Source: Paraburkholderia tropica
Lineage (GTDB): Bacteria; Pseudomonadota; Gammaproteobacteria; Burkholderiales; Burkholderiaceae
NCBI RefSeq assembly: GCF_914484835.1
Contig: NZ_CAJZAR010000101.1
Span: 62,001 to 126,000, forward strand
Length of the DNA stretch: 64,000 nucleotides
Direction of reading: 5' to 3'
Under the pieces are notes generated by a model. It saw only the letters and a program-made list of their open reading frames with translations. It was not told where the DNA came from and did not search any database. The translations under genes and the position numbers were made by a program. Positions 53,787 through 63,300 of this stretch are shown here, in pieces. Numbering within the stretch: position 1 is the stretch's first letter; every line of letters begins with the position of its first letter.

Positions 53787-54962
53787 CTATCCGTATTCAC
53801 GACTGACGAATGGCTGCAAAAGCCGACGATGCACAAGCAGCAGCAACGGCGTCGACACCATCGACAACGCGACGACCACGGTCACCAGTGACGACTGACG
53901 CTGATCGACGACACCGGCCGCCAGCGACGCAGCCATCACGACAAAAGCGAATTCGCCGCCTTGCGAAAGCAGGATGGCAAAGTAAGAGCGTTGCGAAGCC
54001 GGCACGCCGAACCGGTTGGCGAGCAGCCATTGCGCGAGCGTCTTGATGCCGACCACGGCCACCACGAGCACCGCCACGCGCACCGGCTCGCGCATCAAGA
54101 TGCCGAAATCGATCGACATGCCGACGGCAATAAAAAACAAGCCGAGCAAGAGCCCCTTGAATGGGGCCATTTCGACTTCGATCCGATGCCGGTATTCCGA
54201 ATCCGCGAGCAGCACGCCCGCCACGAACGCGCCCAGCGACATCGAAAGATGGACGGTCTGCATGAGCAATGCAATGCCGACGATCCACAGCAACGCAAAC
54301 GCGGTGAAAATCTCGGGCACGCCGATGCTGGAGATCACCCGCAGCACGACATGCAGCAGGTAACGGCCCGACAGCGCAATGACCGCGAGCATGGCGATCG
54401 CCTTTACGGCGACCAGCCAGCCCGGCTCGGCGGAGACGGCGATGGCGGCCTTCGGCGCGAGCAACGGCAGCAGCGCGATCAGCGGAATCGCCGCCATGTC
54501 CTGAAACAGCAGAATGCCGAACCCGGCGCGGCCCGTGGGCATTTCCATGAGCTTGCGCTCCTGAAGCTCGGACATGACCATGGCGGTGGACGACAGCGAA
54601 AGCGCGAGGCCGCCTGTCAAGGCAATGCGCCACGGCAATCCCAGCATCACGAAGACGGCCAGCAGCAGCGCCGCGCAGACAGTCATCTGCATGGTGCCGT
54701 AGCCGAAGATGGTGCGCCGCATCGACCACAGCGCATCGACGCGCATTTCGAGTCCGATCACGAACATCATCAGCACGATGCCCAGTTCGGAAAAATGAAG
54801 TATCGAGTCGATGTCGGTGACGAGCTTCAGCCCCCACGGACCGATCATGACGCCCGCAACCAGATAGCCCAGCACCGAGCCAAATCCGAGACGCACGGCG
54901 AGCGGCACGGCAATCAGCGCCGAGGCCAGAAAAATCACAACGTCGATCAGTAACTTGGTCAT
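53787..54962 (-). CDS. CPA2-family cation/proton antiporter (KefB-like)
   Basis: A 391-residue integral membrane protein with about twelve hydrophobic segments. Features are GYLVAGVMIGPWGL, the SLSSTAMVMSEL helix, GFGILLFQDMAAIPLIALLP and GAFVAGVLLADSEYRHRIEVEM. It lacks the cytosolic TrkA-N/RCK domain of KefB/KefC, so regulation differs or needs a partner. It would exchange K+ or Na+ for H+. A shared motif (copy B) lies 227 bp upstream. Confidence 0.93.
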   Translation of the reverse strand: MTKLLIDVVIFLASALIAVPLAVRLGFGSVLGYLVAGVMIGPWGLKLVTDIDSILHFSELGIVLMMFVIGLEMRVDALWSMRRTIFGYGTMQMTVCAALLLAVFVMLGLPWRIALTGGLALSLSSTAMVMSELQERKLMEMPTGRAGFGILLFQDMAAIPLIALLPLLAPKAAIAVSAEPGWLVAVKAIAMLAVIALSGRYLLHVVLRVISSIGVPEIFTAFALLWIVGIALLMQTVHLSMSLGAFVAGVLLADSEYRHRIEVEMAPFKGLLLGLFFIAVGMSIDFGILMREPVRVAVLVVAVVGIKTLAQWLLANRFGVPASQRSYFAILLSQGGEFAFVVMAASLAAGVVDQRQSSLVTVVVALSMVSTPLLLLVHRRLLQPFVSREYG

Positions 54963-55308
54963 CCGACGCCTCTAATCGATTGACTGCTTTCAGAGACTAT
55001 ATGGCAATTCAATTCGACGGCGTCGGATATTGCGCGGCTGCAACACAGATATCTGAAATGGCTTCAGCGTAGCGACCGGGTTCAGAGATCGTCATTAAGC
55101 GTATACATTTTTCCCCATTCTAAAGGCACGATTTGCGCTGGGCCGCCGCTGCCGTTGACCCGATACACGTTCACCTCGGGGCACTTCGTAGGACCAAAGT
55201 CCTATAGACAGCGGACACTACGCTTGATTGTTTTGCTGCCTTCTTGTTGGTTCAAAAGCAATCGCAGTGGGATCAGGCGCCTGGCTTTATCCACTCACCG
55301 ATATGGGT
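54963..55308. other. Intergenic region upstream of the antiporter
   Basis: This 346-bp region has no gene. It contains the palindromic copy B of the shared motif at 55189-55214 and should carry the antiporter promoter. Confidence 0.5.
55189..55214. promoter_or_regulatory. Shared 26-bp motif, copy B, with palindromic core
   Basis: The first 16 bases form the perfect palindrome TAGGAC-CAAA-GTCCTA; the motif then continues TAGACAGCGG. It matches copy A at 21 of 26 positions. The core resembles GGACxxxxGTCC sites bound by NarL/FixJ-type regulators such as DosR, so the response regulator at 52698-53387 is the natural candidate. Confidence 0.6.
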
Positions 55309-57669
55309 TTAACGCGGGTTCCATTCCATCGCACTCTCGTCGTCCGCGGCAACGGATTTCAAAAGACGCACAGTAAACACACTGCCTTTCCCCAAACTCG
55401 AACGCACGAAAACCTGCCCGCCGATGGTCTCGACCACCGACTTCACGAGCGCCAGTCCCAGTCCGTGTCCCGACTGCGCCACGCAGTTGCCGAACTGCGC
55501 GAACTCGCGGAACAGCCGTCGCCGGTCGAGCGCCGAAATGCCCTCGCCTTCATCGACGAACGAAGCGAATAAATAACGCGCAGTCTCCGTGAGACGAATC
55601 GTGATCGTCGCGCCGCGAGCGCTATGCCGGATCGCATTCGAAAGCAGATTGCCGTAGGCGCGCCGCAACATCTGCACGTCCGCGATCACGCTGCATCCGG
55701 GCTCCGCGATCAATTCGACAGCAATCGATTTCGCGCTCGCCTGCGGCCAGAAATCGTCGACGACATCGCCGAGCACCAACGCCGGATCCACCCAGACGAG
55801 TGTTGGCCCGACGCACTCCGCACGCGCCAGAAACAGGAAATCGTCGGAAAGACTCAATGCGGTTCTCGCATAGTGCTCGACGAGTTCGATGAAGTGGCGC
55901 ACAGTCAGGCGCGGCGCCGCCTCGCGCATCTGCTCGACGAGCGCCAGCACGGCCGCCTGCGGCGAGCGCATATCGTGAGACATGAATCGCAACGCCATAT
56001 CGCGCTGCCGCTCCGCACGACGAATCGACGACACATCGGCCACATGAAAAATCAGCGCGCGGCGCGAACCGTCCTCGTCCCGGATCAGCGCGCATTTGAT
56101 CAACAAGGCGCGGCCGTCGAGTCCGCTGGTCACTTCGATGCCTTGCGAGCGCGCCACTTCCGCGCGCGCGAAGGCCGCGTCATCGTCGACGGCATGCGCA
56201 AGCAGCGCCAACGCCTGCCCTGCGAATTCGACCGCGCGATGAGACGCCGTGATGTCGAATAGCACATCGGCAACGATACGGCCCACCGGCGACGGCATCG
56301 TTGCTTGCGTGCCCGATGGCGATGCGAGCGCCGTGACCTGCGCGTTCGCAAGCAGAATGACGCCCTCGCGATCGGCGACGAAGGTCGCCTCGGGCAACGA
56401 GTCCACCCACTGCGCAACCAGATCGCGGTAACGATTGACGCGGCCGACCAGCGACGTCATTACGTCGAGCCGATGCTGAACCGGGTCCGCCATGGTCGGA
56501 CGCGACGCCGCATCGGCGCGCATCGCCGGATCGCGCAGCGAGCGCTGCGCTTCGCGCGCGAGATACGCGAGCAGCGCCTCCTGGCGCCGCCACGCCCAAA
56601 GCGGCGAAGCCGCGAGCGCGGTGGTGAGCGCGACGCCAGGCGGCACGAGCACATGCCCGCACACGAGGCAAAGATAAGCGGCCAATACCATCGCGAGCGC
56701 GATCCCCACCGAAGCGACGAGGCCCGCGCGCGGGCTAAGCAGATAGAGCGCGAGACAGACGATCGGCACGACGCTCACGCTGAACAGCATCTGCACCCAG
56801 GCACTGGCGGGACGAATCAGCGTTGAGGTTTCGAGCGCGTTGGTCGCCTCGGCGAGAAACTCGATATTGCTCAGCGACTCGCCGCCCACCAGCGGCGTCG
56901 CCAGCCGTGTGTCGTAGCCATACGCCGTCACGCCGATCAGCACGATACGCCCGCGAAAGAAGTCGGGCGGCACATTCGCGCGCAGTGCATCGACATAGGA
57001 AATGCGCTCGAACGACGGCTTCGCGCCGAGCGGTACATAACGCCGACACCCCGCGCCTTCCGTGGCCACGCGCCGCATTTCACCCACCGAGCAAGGCGCG
57101 GGCGACGCGCCGCTCGCGCGCAGCAGTTGTGTCGCCACCAGTTCGTCGTAGCGGCCCTCGCCGGAGAGCATGAACACGCTGCGATACAGGCCGTCGAAAT
57201 CCTGCACGGCCTCGAAGCGTGCGCGTGCGAAATCGGCGCTCGACTGCGAGTGCGCCGCGAGCGATGCTTCCGTTCGACGCAGCACAGAAGGCGGAATCAC
57301 CACCTTGCCATTGCGCCGAATCGCAGCCACGAGCGGCATGAGACGCTCAGGCGGAAAACTGCCGATCGCGCGGTTCCAGGGTGCGAACGCGACGGCGGCC
57401 GCGCCGCTATCGGTAAGCTGGTCGATCAGCGTGGCGTGCGTCGTCGGCGCGAACGGCAATCGGCCCATGGCGTCGATCGTATGATCGTCGATGGCGATCA
57501 CCACAACGGGCTTGGCCGCCACGCGGTGCACCGTGTGAGACGCGATATCGAGAAAAGCCAGATCGGCGCGTTGCAGCGCCTTCGTGCACGACAGGACTGC
57601 GCACAGCAAGACGAGTACGGCGACTAACGCAGGCCACTCGCGCGCGAGATCAGGATTTCTCGCACCCAT
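55309..57669 (-). CDS. CHASE2-domain sensor histidine kinase
   Basis: A 786-residue membrane kinase. An N-terminal membrane segment is followed by an extracytoplasmic CHASE2 domain (DLAFLDIASHTVHRV, VVVIAIDDHTIDAMGRLPF, FRGRIVLIGVTAYGYDT). Three further membrane helices and a PAS-like region (VDSLPEATFVADREGVILLAN) come next. The kinase core has H565 in FMSHDMRSPQAA, the N-box LLSNAIRHS, DEGEGIS and GHGLGLALV. ATG 57669 is preferred because GAGG precedes it; an ATG at 57687 is also possible. No response regulator is directly adjacent. Confidence 0.93.
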   Translation of the reverse strand: MGARNPDLAREWPALVAVLVLLCAVLSCTKALQRADLAFLDIASHTVHRVAAKPVVVIAIDDHTIDAMGRLPFAPTTHATLIDQLTDSGAAAVAFAPWNRAIGSFPPERLMPLVAAIRRNGKVVIPPSVLRRTEASLAAHSQSSADFARARFEAVQDFDGLYRSVFMLSGEGRYDELVATQLLRASGASPAPCSVGEMRRVATEGAGCRRYVPLGAKPSFERISYVDALRANVPPDFFRGRIVLIGVTAYGYDTRLATPLVGGESLSNIEFLAEATNALETSTLIRPASAWVQMLFSVSVVPIVCLALYLLSPRAGLVASVGIALAMVLAAYLCLVCGHVLVPPGVALTTALAASPLWAWRRQEALLAYLAREAQRSLRDPAMRADAASRPTMADPVQHRLDVMTSLVGRVNRYRDLVAQWVDSLPEATFVADREGVILLANAQVTALASPSGTQATMPSPVGRIVADVLFDITASHRAVEFAGQALALLAHAVDDDAAFARAEVARSQGIEVTSGLDGRALLIKCALIRDEDGSRRALIFHVADVSSIRRAERQRDMALRFMSHDMRSPQAAVLALVEQMREAAPRLTVRHFIELVEHYARTALSLSDDFLFLARAECVGPTLVWVDPALVLGDVVDDFWPQASAKSIAVELIAEPGCSVIADVQMLRRAYGNLLSNAIRHSARGATITIRLTETARYLFASFVDEGEGISALDRRRLFREFAQFGNCVAQSGHGLGLALVKSVVETIGGQVFVRSSLGKGSVFTVRLLKSVAADDESAMEWNPR

Positions 57670-58091
57670 CAACGACCTCGGTTTCATGACCCGGCACGCG
57701 CAACGGCGGCGATAACGCCAGAAACAAACGCCGTGGCCGAAGCCTTCGAAAAAATCGGGTGAAACGCTGACACAAGCATCGGACGATAGAAACGCGATAA
57801 TCGTGAGGCGTGCGTGCCTCACTGGCGACGTCGAATTATCCAAATCGTTAACATTCAGTCAATCTATATATTTGCGATCGACTATTTTTTATTATTCGTA
57901 TGATAATTACCGCTGAGAACTGAGCGATAAACAACAATCACTATCATCGAATACCGCATGTTTCTGAGCTTTTTCTCTTCAGTCGATCAGTTGCCAGCGT
58001 GGCAGCGCCGTTTTCGTCCACCTGCTGTGTTACGCTTTTCTCTCAGCGTTGTTGACGCTTATCCACGTGTTCGAGAAATAAGGTCAGATAA
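57670..58091. other. Divergent promoter region between kinase and EAL genes
   Basis: These 422 bp contain no gene. The part from 57840 to 57960 is strongly AT-rich, which fits promoters for both divergent genes and possibly H-NS-like protein binding. Confidence 0.5.
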
Positions 58092-58931
58092 ATGAAGCCC
58101 CGTTTCCTGGCGCGTCGCTCGACTGCGGCTCGCCTGCCCGAGGCGGCCACAGAAGCGCATCCTCACGCGGGACATCTGGGAGCGGCCCGGCGCGGTCTCG
58201 AACGCAATGAATTTTCCTTCGCGTTTCAGCCTAAATTCCGGCTTCGCGAAATCGGCCTCGTGGGATTCGAGTGTTTGATCCGATGGCGGCACAATGGCGA
58301 CGTGCTGCTGCCCGCGCATTTTCTCAGCATCGTCGACGACTCGTCGCTTTCGCCCTCGTTCACCGAGCTGATTTTCGAACGCGCGGGCCAGATGCTTCAA
58401 CGCTGGAAAGCGGCGGGCCATGCGCAACTGAATCTCGCGATCAATATGAGCGCAAAAGAAATGACACACGGCGATATGGCGCAGCGAATCAGCCACGTGT
58501 GCCGCGCTTACGATATCGCGCCCGAGCGCCTCGAAATCGAATTGACCAATGCGGGACAGGCCGATCTGCTGGATCAGCTCGACAAGGCCATTCGCGCGGT
58601 TCAGGCGACGGGCGCGCGTGTCGCGATCGACGATCTCGGCGGCGCCTTCAATTCGCTGATGCTGTTACAGCAATTGCCCGCCGATATCGCCAAGTTTGAT
58701 CGATCTTTTCTGGCCGATGTGCCGGCGAATGGTGTCGCCACGAAGAAAATTGAAACGCTCGTGCAATTCGCGAGCGGCAATGGAAAGGAAATCGTGCTGT
58801 CCGGCATCGAGACGCAAGCGCAACTCGCGTGGGCGAAAACCTTGCAAGGCGTCGATGTGCAGGGATTTCTGCTGGGCAAGCCCGCCGACGAAGTCCAAAC
58901 CGACGATCTGATTCAGCAATATCGCAAGTGA
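58092..58931 (+). CDS. Degenerate EAL-domain protein
   Basis: A 279-residue single-domain EAL protein. Metal and substrate residues E60 (in ECL, replacing EAL), N118, E150 (ELTN replacing ELTE), D180, D181 and K201 are kept. The AEGxET motif reads LSGIET, so the usual first glutamate is S237. The QGF motif has Q257. Loss of that glutamate and of the last ELTE glutamate argues against c-di-GMP hydrolysis; a binding or regulatory role is more likely. There is no GGDEF domain or membrane segment. Confidence 0.88.
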   Translation: MKPRFLARRSTAARLPEAATEAHPHAGHLGAARRGLERNEFSFAFQPKFRLREIGLVGFECLIRWRHNGDVLLPAHFLSIVDDSSLSPSFTELIFERAGQMLQRWKAAGHAQLNLAINMSAKEMTHGDMAQRISHVCRAYDIAPERLEIELTNAGQADLLDQLDKAIRAVQATGARVAIDDLGGAFNSLMLLQQLPADIAKFDRSFLADVPANGVATKKIETLVQFASGNGKEIVLSGIETQAQLAWAKTLQGVDVQGFLLGKPADEVQTDDLIQQYRK

Positions 58932-58950
58932 CGATGCATGCGGCGGCGAC

Positions 58951-59163
58951 TCAGATCGCCACCTCCGCCTCGAATTCGCGAAGCACCACGGCTGCGTCCT
59001 TGCTGGCTGCGGCCTCATCCGCGTAAGTCTGCTCGCTATAGGTGAGCACGCGAAATCCGCTGCCCGCTTCGCGCGGAACCGTAATGGCCCAGTGCCATCC
59101 GTTGTCCTGTTCGAACACGTGCATCGTCGGGTCTTGCTGCACGCGGCGTTCAGCGGCGCTCAT
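58951..59163 (-). CDS. Small hypothetical protein
   Basis: A 70-residue protein with the motif HVFEQDNGWHWAITVPR and an acidic C-terminal helix. No family name was recognised. The ATG at 59163 has GGGGAG ten bases upstream. It converges with the EAL gene, leaving 19 bp between stops. Confidence 0.6.
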   Translation of the reverse strand: MSAAERRVQQDPTMHVFEQDNGWHWAITVPREAGSGFRVLTYSEQTYADEAAASKDAAVVLREFEAEVAI

Positions 59164-59394
59164 GCTGATACCGCTCCCCAAACTCGCTTGCCGCGCCGGT
59201 CTTCCGTCATGGGTCGATTCATCATTTTTTCTGGATGCAGGCTGTCTCAGGCCCGCGCGTCTGCATTATTCGATCTGACCATCATTATGCTCACGGCATG
59301 AACCACTCGATGCGTGAACAACGTATGCACTGGTTTACGGTCGATTCGGCAAACTCTTTATATCGTTCACGCGTCCAGAGTCCAGAAATAAAAT

Positions 59395-59428
59395 AACCCC
59401 GGGTTCAGTTTCACCGAACACCGGGGTT
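59395..59428 (-). terminator. Rho-independent terminator after the OmpA-family lipoprotein gene
   Basis: A 12-bp stem (AACCCCGG and CCGGGGTT outer part, GTTC/GAAC inner part, one bulged base, 9-base loop) is followed on the minus strand by ATTTTATTT. It lies 55 bp after the stop at 59483 and clearly ends that transcript. The rest of 59164-59482 holds no gene. Confidence 0.85.
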
Positions 59429-59482
59429 TGACTGCCGACGATGACATAGACGATCGCTACGGCATCGCCAATCCGCACCGTT

Positions 59483-60283
59483 TTAGTGCTGCGCCGTGAC
59501 AGCGATCGTGACCCGCCGATCCGGCTTCAGGCAGGCAATCACTGCGCGGCCCTCGCCCGCCGGGCAATGCGTCACGGATTGACTCGCGCCCACGCCCTCG
59601 GCGTGAATGACATCGGCATGAACACCGTGCGCAAGCAGATAATCCCGCACCGTATTCGCACGCGCGAGCGAGAGGCGCTGATTGAGCGAATCGGCGCCGA
59701 TGCGGTCGGTGTGTCCCACCACGCGCACGGCGCTCACGGCCTGATGCTTGCCGATGCGCGCCACCGCGCCGTCGAGCGCCTTGCGGCCTTCAGGCTGAAG
59801 CGAGCCGAGATCCGACTTGCCGAATGCGAACAGCGCGTCGGTTTGCAGCGAGAATTCATCGACGGTCGCGTCTTTCTGCACGACGGGCGCGGCAACCGGT
59901 TCGGCCGCTGCACCACTCACCCACGCAGCACACGCCGGATCACGCCAGAACGTTGCACTCACCTGCATATGGCGATCGAACTGCACCTGATATTGGCACG
60001 ACACGATTTCATCGCCACGGTGGAAATCGAACAGATAATTCCACACGTGATTGCCGACGAACCATTCGTTGAAATGCGGCGGCCCGATCAGATCGCGCAC
60101 CTGATCCTTGTTCAGACCGATGCCCATATTGCGCAGATTGGCGGCATTCACAAAGGTGCCGCCCGCAGGCGACGCGGCGTGCTGATCGGGGAAACGCGGC
60201 GGATTCTGCGGAGCGGCGCAGCCCGCAATCATGGCAGTCGTTGCTAGCGCAACAATCTGGGCGGCAATAGAAATGTTTTTCAT
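59483..60283 (-). CDS. OmpA-family lipoprotein with BamE/SmpA-like domain
   Basis: A 266-residue outer-membrane lipoprotein: lipobox MIAGC with C22 lipidated. Residues about 43-115 resemble BamE/SmpA (LRNMGIGLNKDQVRDLIGPPHF then EWFVGNHVWNYLFDF). The C-terminal 115 residues are an OmpA-like peptidoglycan-binding domain (VRVVGHTDRIGADSLNQRLSLARANTVRDYL). It follows the trimeric autotransporter by 103 bp on the same strand. Such lipoproteins probably assist autotransporter assembly or anchor the outer membrane to peptidoglycan. Confidence 0.92.
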   Translation of the reverse strand: MKNISIAAQIVALATTAMIAGCAAPQNPPRFPDQHAASPAGGTFVNAANLRNMGIGLNKDQVRDLIGPPHFNEWFVGNHVWNYLFDFHRGDEIVSCQYQVQFDRHMQVSATFWRDPACAAWVSGAAAEPVAAPVVQKDATVDEFSLQTDALFAFGKSDLGSLQPEGRKALDGAVARIGKHQAVSAVRVVGHTDRIGADSLNQRLSLARANTVRDYLLAHGVHADVIHAEGVGASQSVTHCPAGEGRAVIACLKPDRRVTIAVTAQH

Positions 60284-60386
60284 GGTCGGTATCGCTTTCG
60301 ATGTCGAAGAACCGGTTGGCCGCGAGCGGCAACGGCATCAATGCAGACGCCGCTCGCGCGCACCGGCTGAAATTACCTGCGCCGGA

Positions 60387-63300
60387 TTACCACTGATAGC
60401 CCGCGCCCACCACCGCGCCGTAATAGCTGCGCGTGTTCGTGGTCACAGCGGCCTTGTAGACCCAGTGGTTGTTCTCCGAGATCGTCGAGATCCCGATCGC
60501 CTGGCCCGATTGCCCGTGGTAATAGCTGCCCGCAATCGCGACCATGCTCTTGCCCGGACCCGACGGCTGCGGCAGACCGGCCACCGCCATCGCGGCCGCG
60601 GTGCCCGCGTCGGCATCGTGACGCAACTGCTGGATCTGGCCGTCCGTGTAGCTGTTCGCCTGCGAGATCGCGCTGTTCAACTGCTGCACGTTGACGGCAT
60701 CGGTCGACGCCGTGCCGGCGGCCACGTTGGTGATCTGGCGTGCCGATTCGGCGCTGCCGACCGACACGACATTCGTGCGGCCATCGTCCGTGCTGCCCGC
60801 GCCGATGGCGACCGAGTTGTTGCCCGTCGAGGTCGCGCCCGAACCGATCGCCGTCGAGCTCGTGCCCGAGGCCGTCGACGACGTGCCGACTGCCGTGCTG
60901 TTCGCGCCGGACGCCACCGCGCCCGAGCCGCCCGCCGACGAGTTCGAACCCGTCGCGGCAGCGCTGGTCGTCGTGCTCGTGGTGTTCGACGGGAACGTGC
61001 CGCTGCTCGACGAACTGCCCGACTGATTGGCGATGAGCGTCTGCAGTTCCTCGTTGACGGCCTGCAACTGGCTCACGTTGACCGCGTCGGTCGCCGCCAC
61101 GCCCGCCGCCACGCCCGTGATCTGGCGATTGCCGACGTTCACTTCGCCCACCGACGAACTCGGCGTGCTCAGTCCATAGCCGATGTAATTGCTGAGCGCG
61201 CCGACCGTCGTGATCGAGCCCGCGCCAATCGCCACGCTGTTCGCATAGGTCGATTCCGCGCCCGCGCCGATCGCCACCGCGTTGAGCGCCGTGCTTTGCG
61301 CGCCCGAACCGATCGCGACACCGGCCGCGCTGGTGGCGAGCGCGTTCGCGCCTTGTGCGATCGATTGCGCGCCGCCTGCCGTCGCGCCACTGCCGAGCGC
61401 GAGCGCATCGGCCTGCGCCGACTCCGCCTTCTCGCCGATGGCGATGCCGCCCGGCGCCGTCGAATCGACGATCGCGCCGTTGCCGATGCCCACGCCGCTA
61501 TCGCCGTTGACCACCGTGGTCGGGCCGACCGCGATCGACTGATCGCCCACGGCCAGCGAATCCGCCGCCGTGGAATTGGCGTGGAAATACATCGTGGTCG
61601 TGGTCGCGAACGCCTGCAGCGCGCCGCTCAACTGGCGCACCGTGACGGCGTCCTGCGCTTGCGTGCCGTCCGCGACGTTGATGATCTGGCGATAGGTGTT
61701 GGTCGACGCGTCGCCCACCGAGACCGCGCCGAGCAGCGTGCGGTCCGAGGTGTTGTATGGAATCGCGGCGCTGCCCGCCGTGATCGAGCCGATGCCCGAG
61801 AGCACCGCGCGATCGGAGACCGAACCCGAGCCGAGCGCCACGCCGTCCGCGACCGACACGACCGTTTGCGCGCCGAGGCTCGTCGCGTTGGTGGCCGTGG
61901 CCTGCGCACCGTCGCCCGCCGCGAGGCTGCTCGTACCCGACGCGACCGCGACCGGCCCAATGGCGATGCTGTCGGTGCCGGTGGCCTGCGAATCGGCGAG
62001 CGTCGAGTTCGCGTGGAAGTATTTGATGCCGCTGCCGTTCACGGCGGCATCGATGGTGTTTTCGATGTTGGTCAGCGCCGTATCGACGCCGCCGAACGCA
62101 TCGCCCACGCTGTTGTACGTCGTGCCCTGAATCGTGTAGCTCGGTGCGGAAACGCCGCTGCCTGCCGTATAGGTCGAGCCGCCGCCGAGCGCCGCCGCAA
62201 CAGACGAACCCGTTGCGTTGCCCGCTTCGGCCACCGAGAACAGTTGCGAGCCGTTCACGGCATCGGTCGACGTCGCCGAGACCACGCCTGCCGCCACGTT
62301 CTGGATTTGACGCTCTGCGCCCGCCGCGCCCACGGAGACGACCGAGGTCGGCGAGGTCGCCGCCGCCGTGCCGCCCGTGAGATCGAACGTGCCCGTATGC
62401 GGCGCTGCCGTGGTCGAGTTCGAACCGAGCGCGACATCCGAGGCGTTGTTGGCCACGGCGTTCGAGCCGAGCGCGACGCCGTTGGTCGCCGCGGCCACCA
62501 CCGTTGCGCCGTTGCCGATCGCAACGCCGCCCGCCGAATTGGCCGCCGATGCGTTGCCGAGCGCGACGGCGCCGATGCCGGTGGCGATCGTGCTGTCGCC
62601 GATGGCCACCGCGCCCTGGCCGGTCGCGGTGTTGTTCGCGCCGATCGCCACTGCGCCGTCGCCCGTTGCCGTGTTCGGATCGCCGATGGCGACCGCGCCG
62701 TTGCCGCTGGCCGTCTGGCCTTCGCCGAGCGCGACTGCGCCCGTGCCGCTCGTCACCTGCGAGTTGTGGCCGCCGGCGATCGAGCCGGTTCCTGCCGCCG
62801 CCGCGACAGTGACGGCATTGCCGAACGCCACGGTCTCCGCGGCGAGTGCTTGTGCCAACGGACCCATTGCGGTCGCGCCCGCTGCTGCCGCGACGGCTGC
62901 GTAGCCGAAGGCCGCCGAAGTCGTGCCGCTCGCAGTGGCGGTGCCCCCGAGTGCAGTGCTGAATTGTCCGGTCGCGCTCGCGTTGATGCCGAGTGCCGCC
63001 GCGTTGAGCGCGCTTGCGATTGCGCCGGCGCCGAGTGCGGTCGTGGAGACGTCGGTCGCCTGGGCGGCGTTGCCGATGGCGATGCCGTATTGGGCCGATG
63101 CCGTCGCACCATTACCTATTGCGATCGAACTGTCCGCGCTCGCCGTTGACATTGCGCCTAGCACGGTCGAATAGTCTCCAGATGCATTTGACCGGGGACC
63201 GACGGCTGTACCGTATTGAGCAGTGGCCGTCGAATGTTCGCCGAGCGCCACACTATTAAAACCTTCCGCATCAGCCGCAAAGCCCAAGGCCGTACCACCG

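Noticed and set aside
60231..63149. A very long plus-strand open frame (972 codons) opposite the adhesin gene.
   Set aside because: It is Arg/Ala-rich with no domain resemblance and lies entirely antisense to the repetitive, GC-rich trimeric adhesin, whose signal peptide, necks and anchor are clear.
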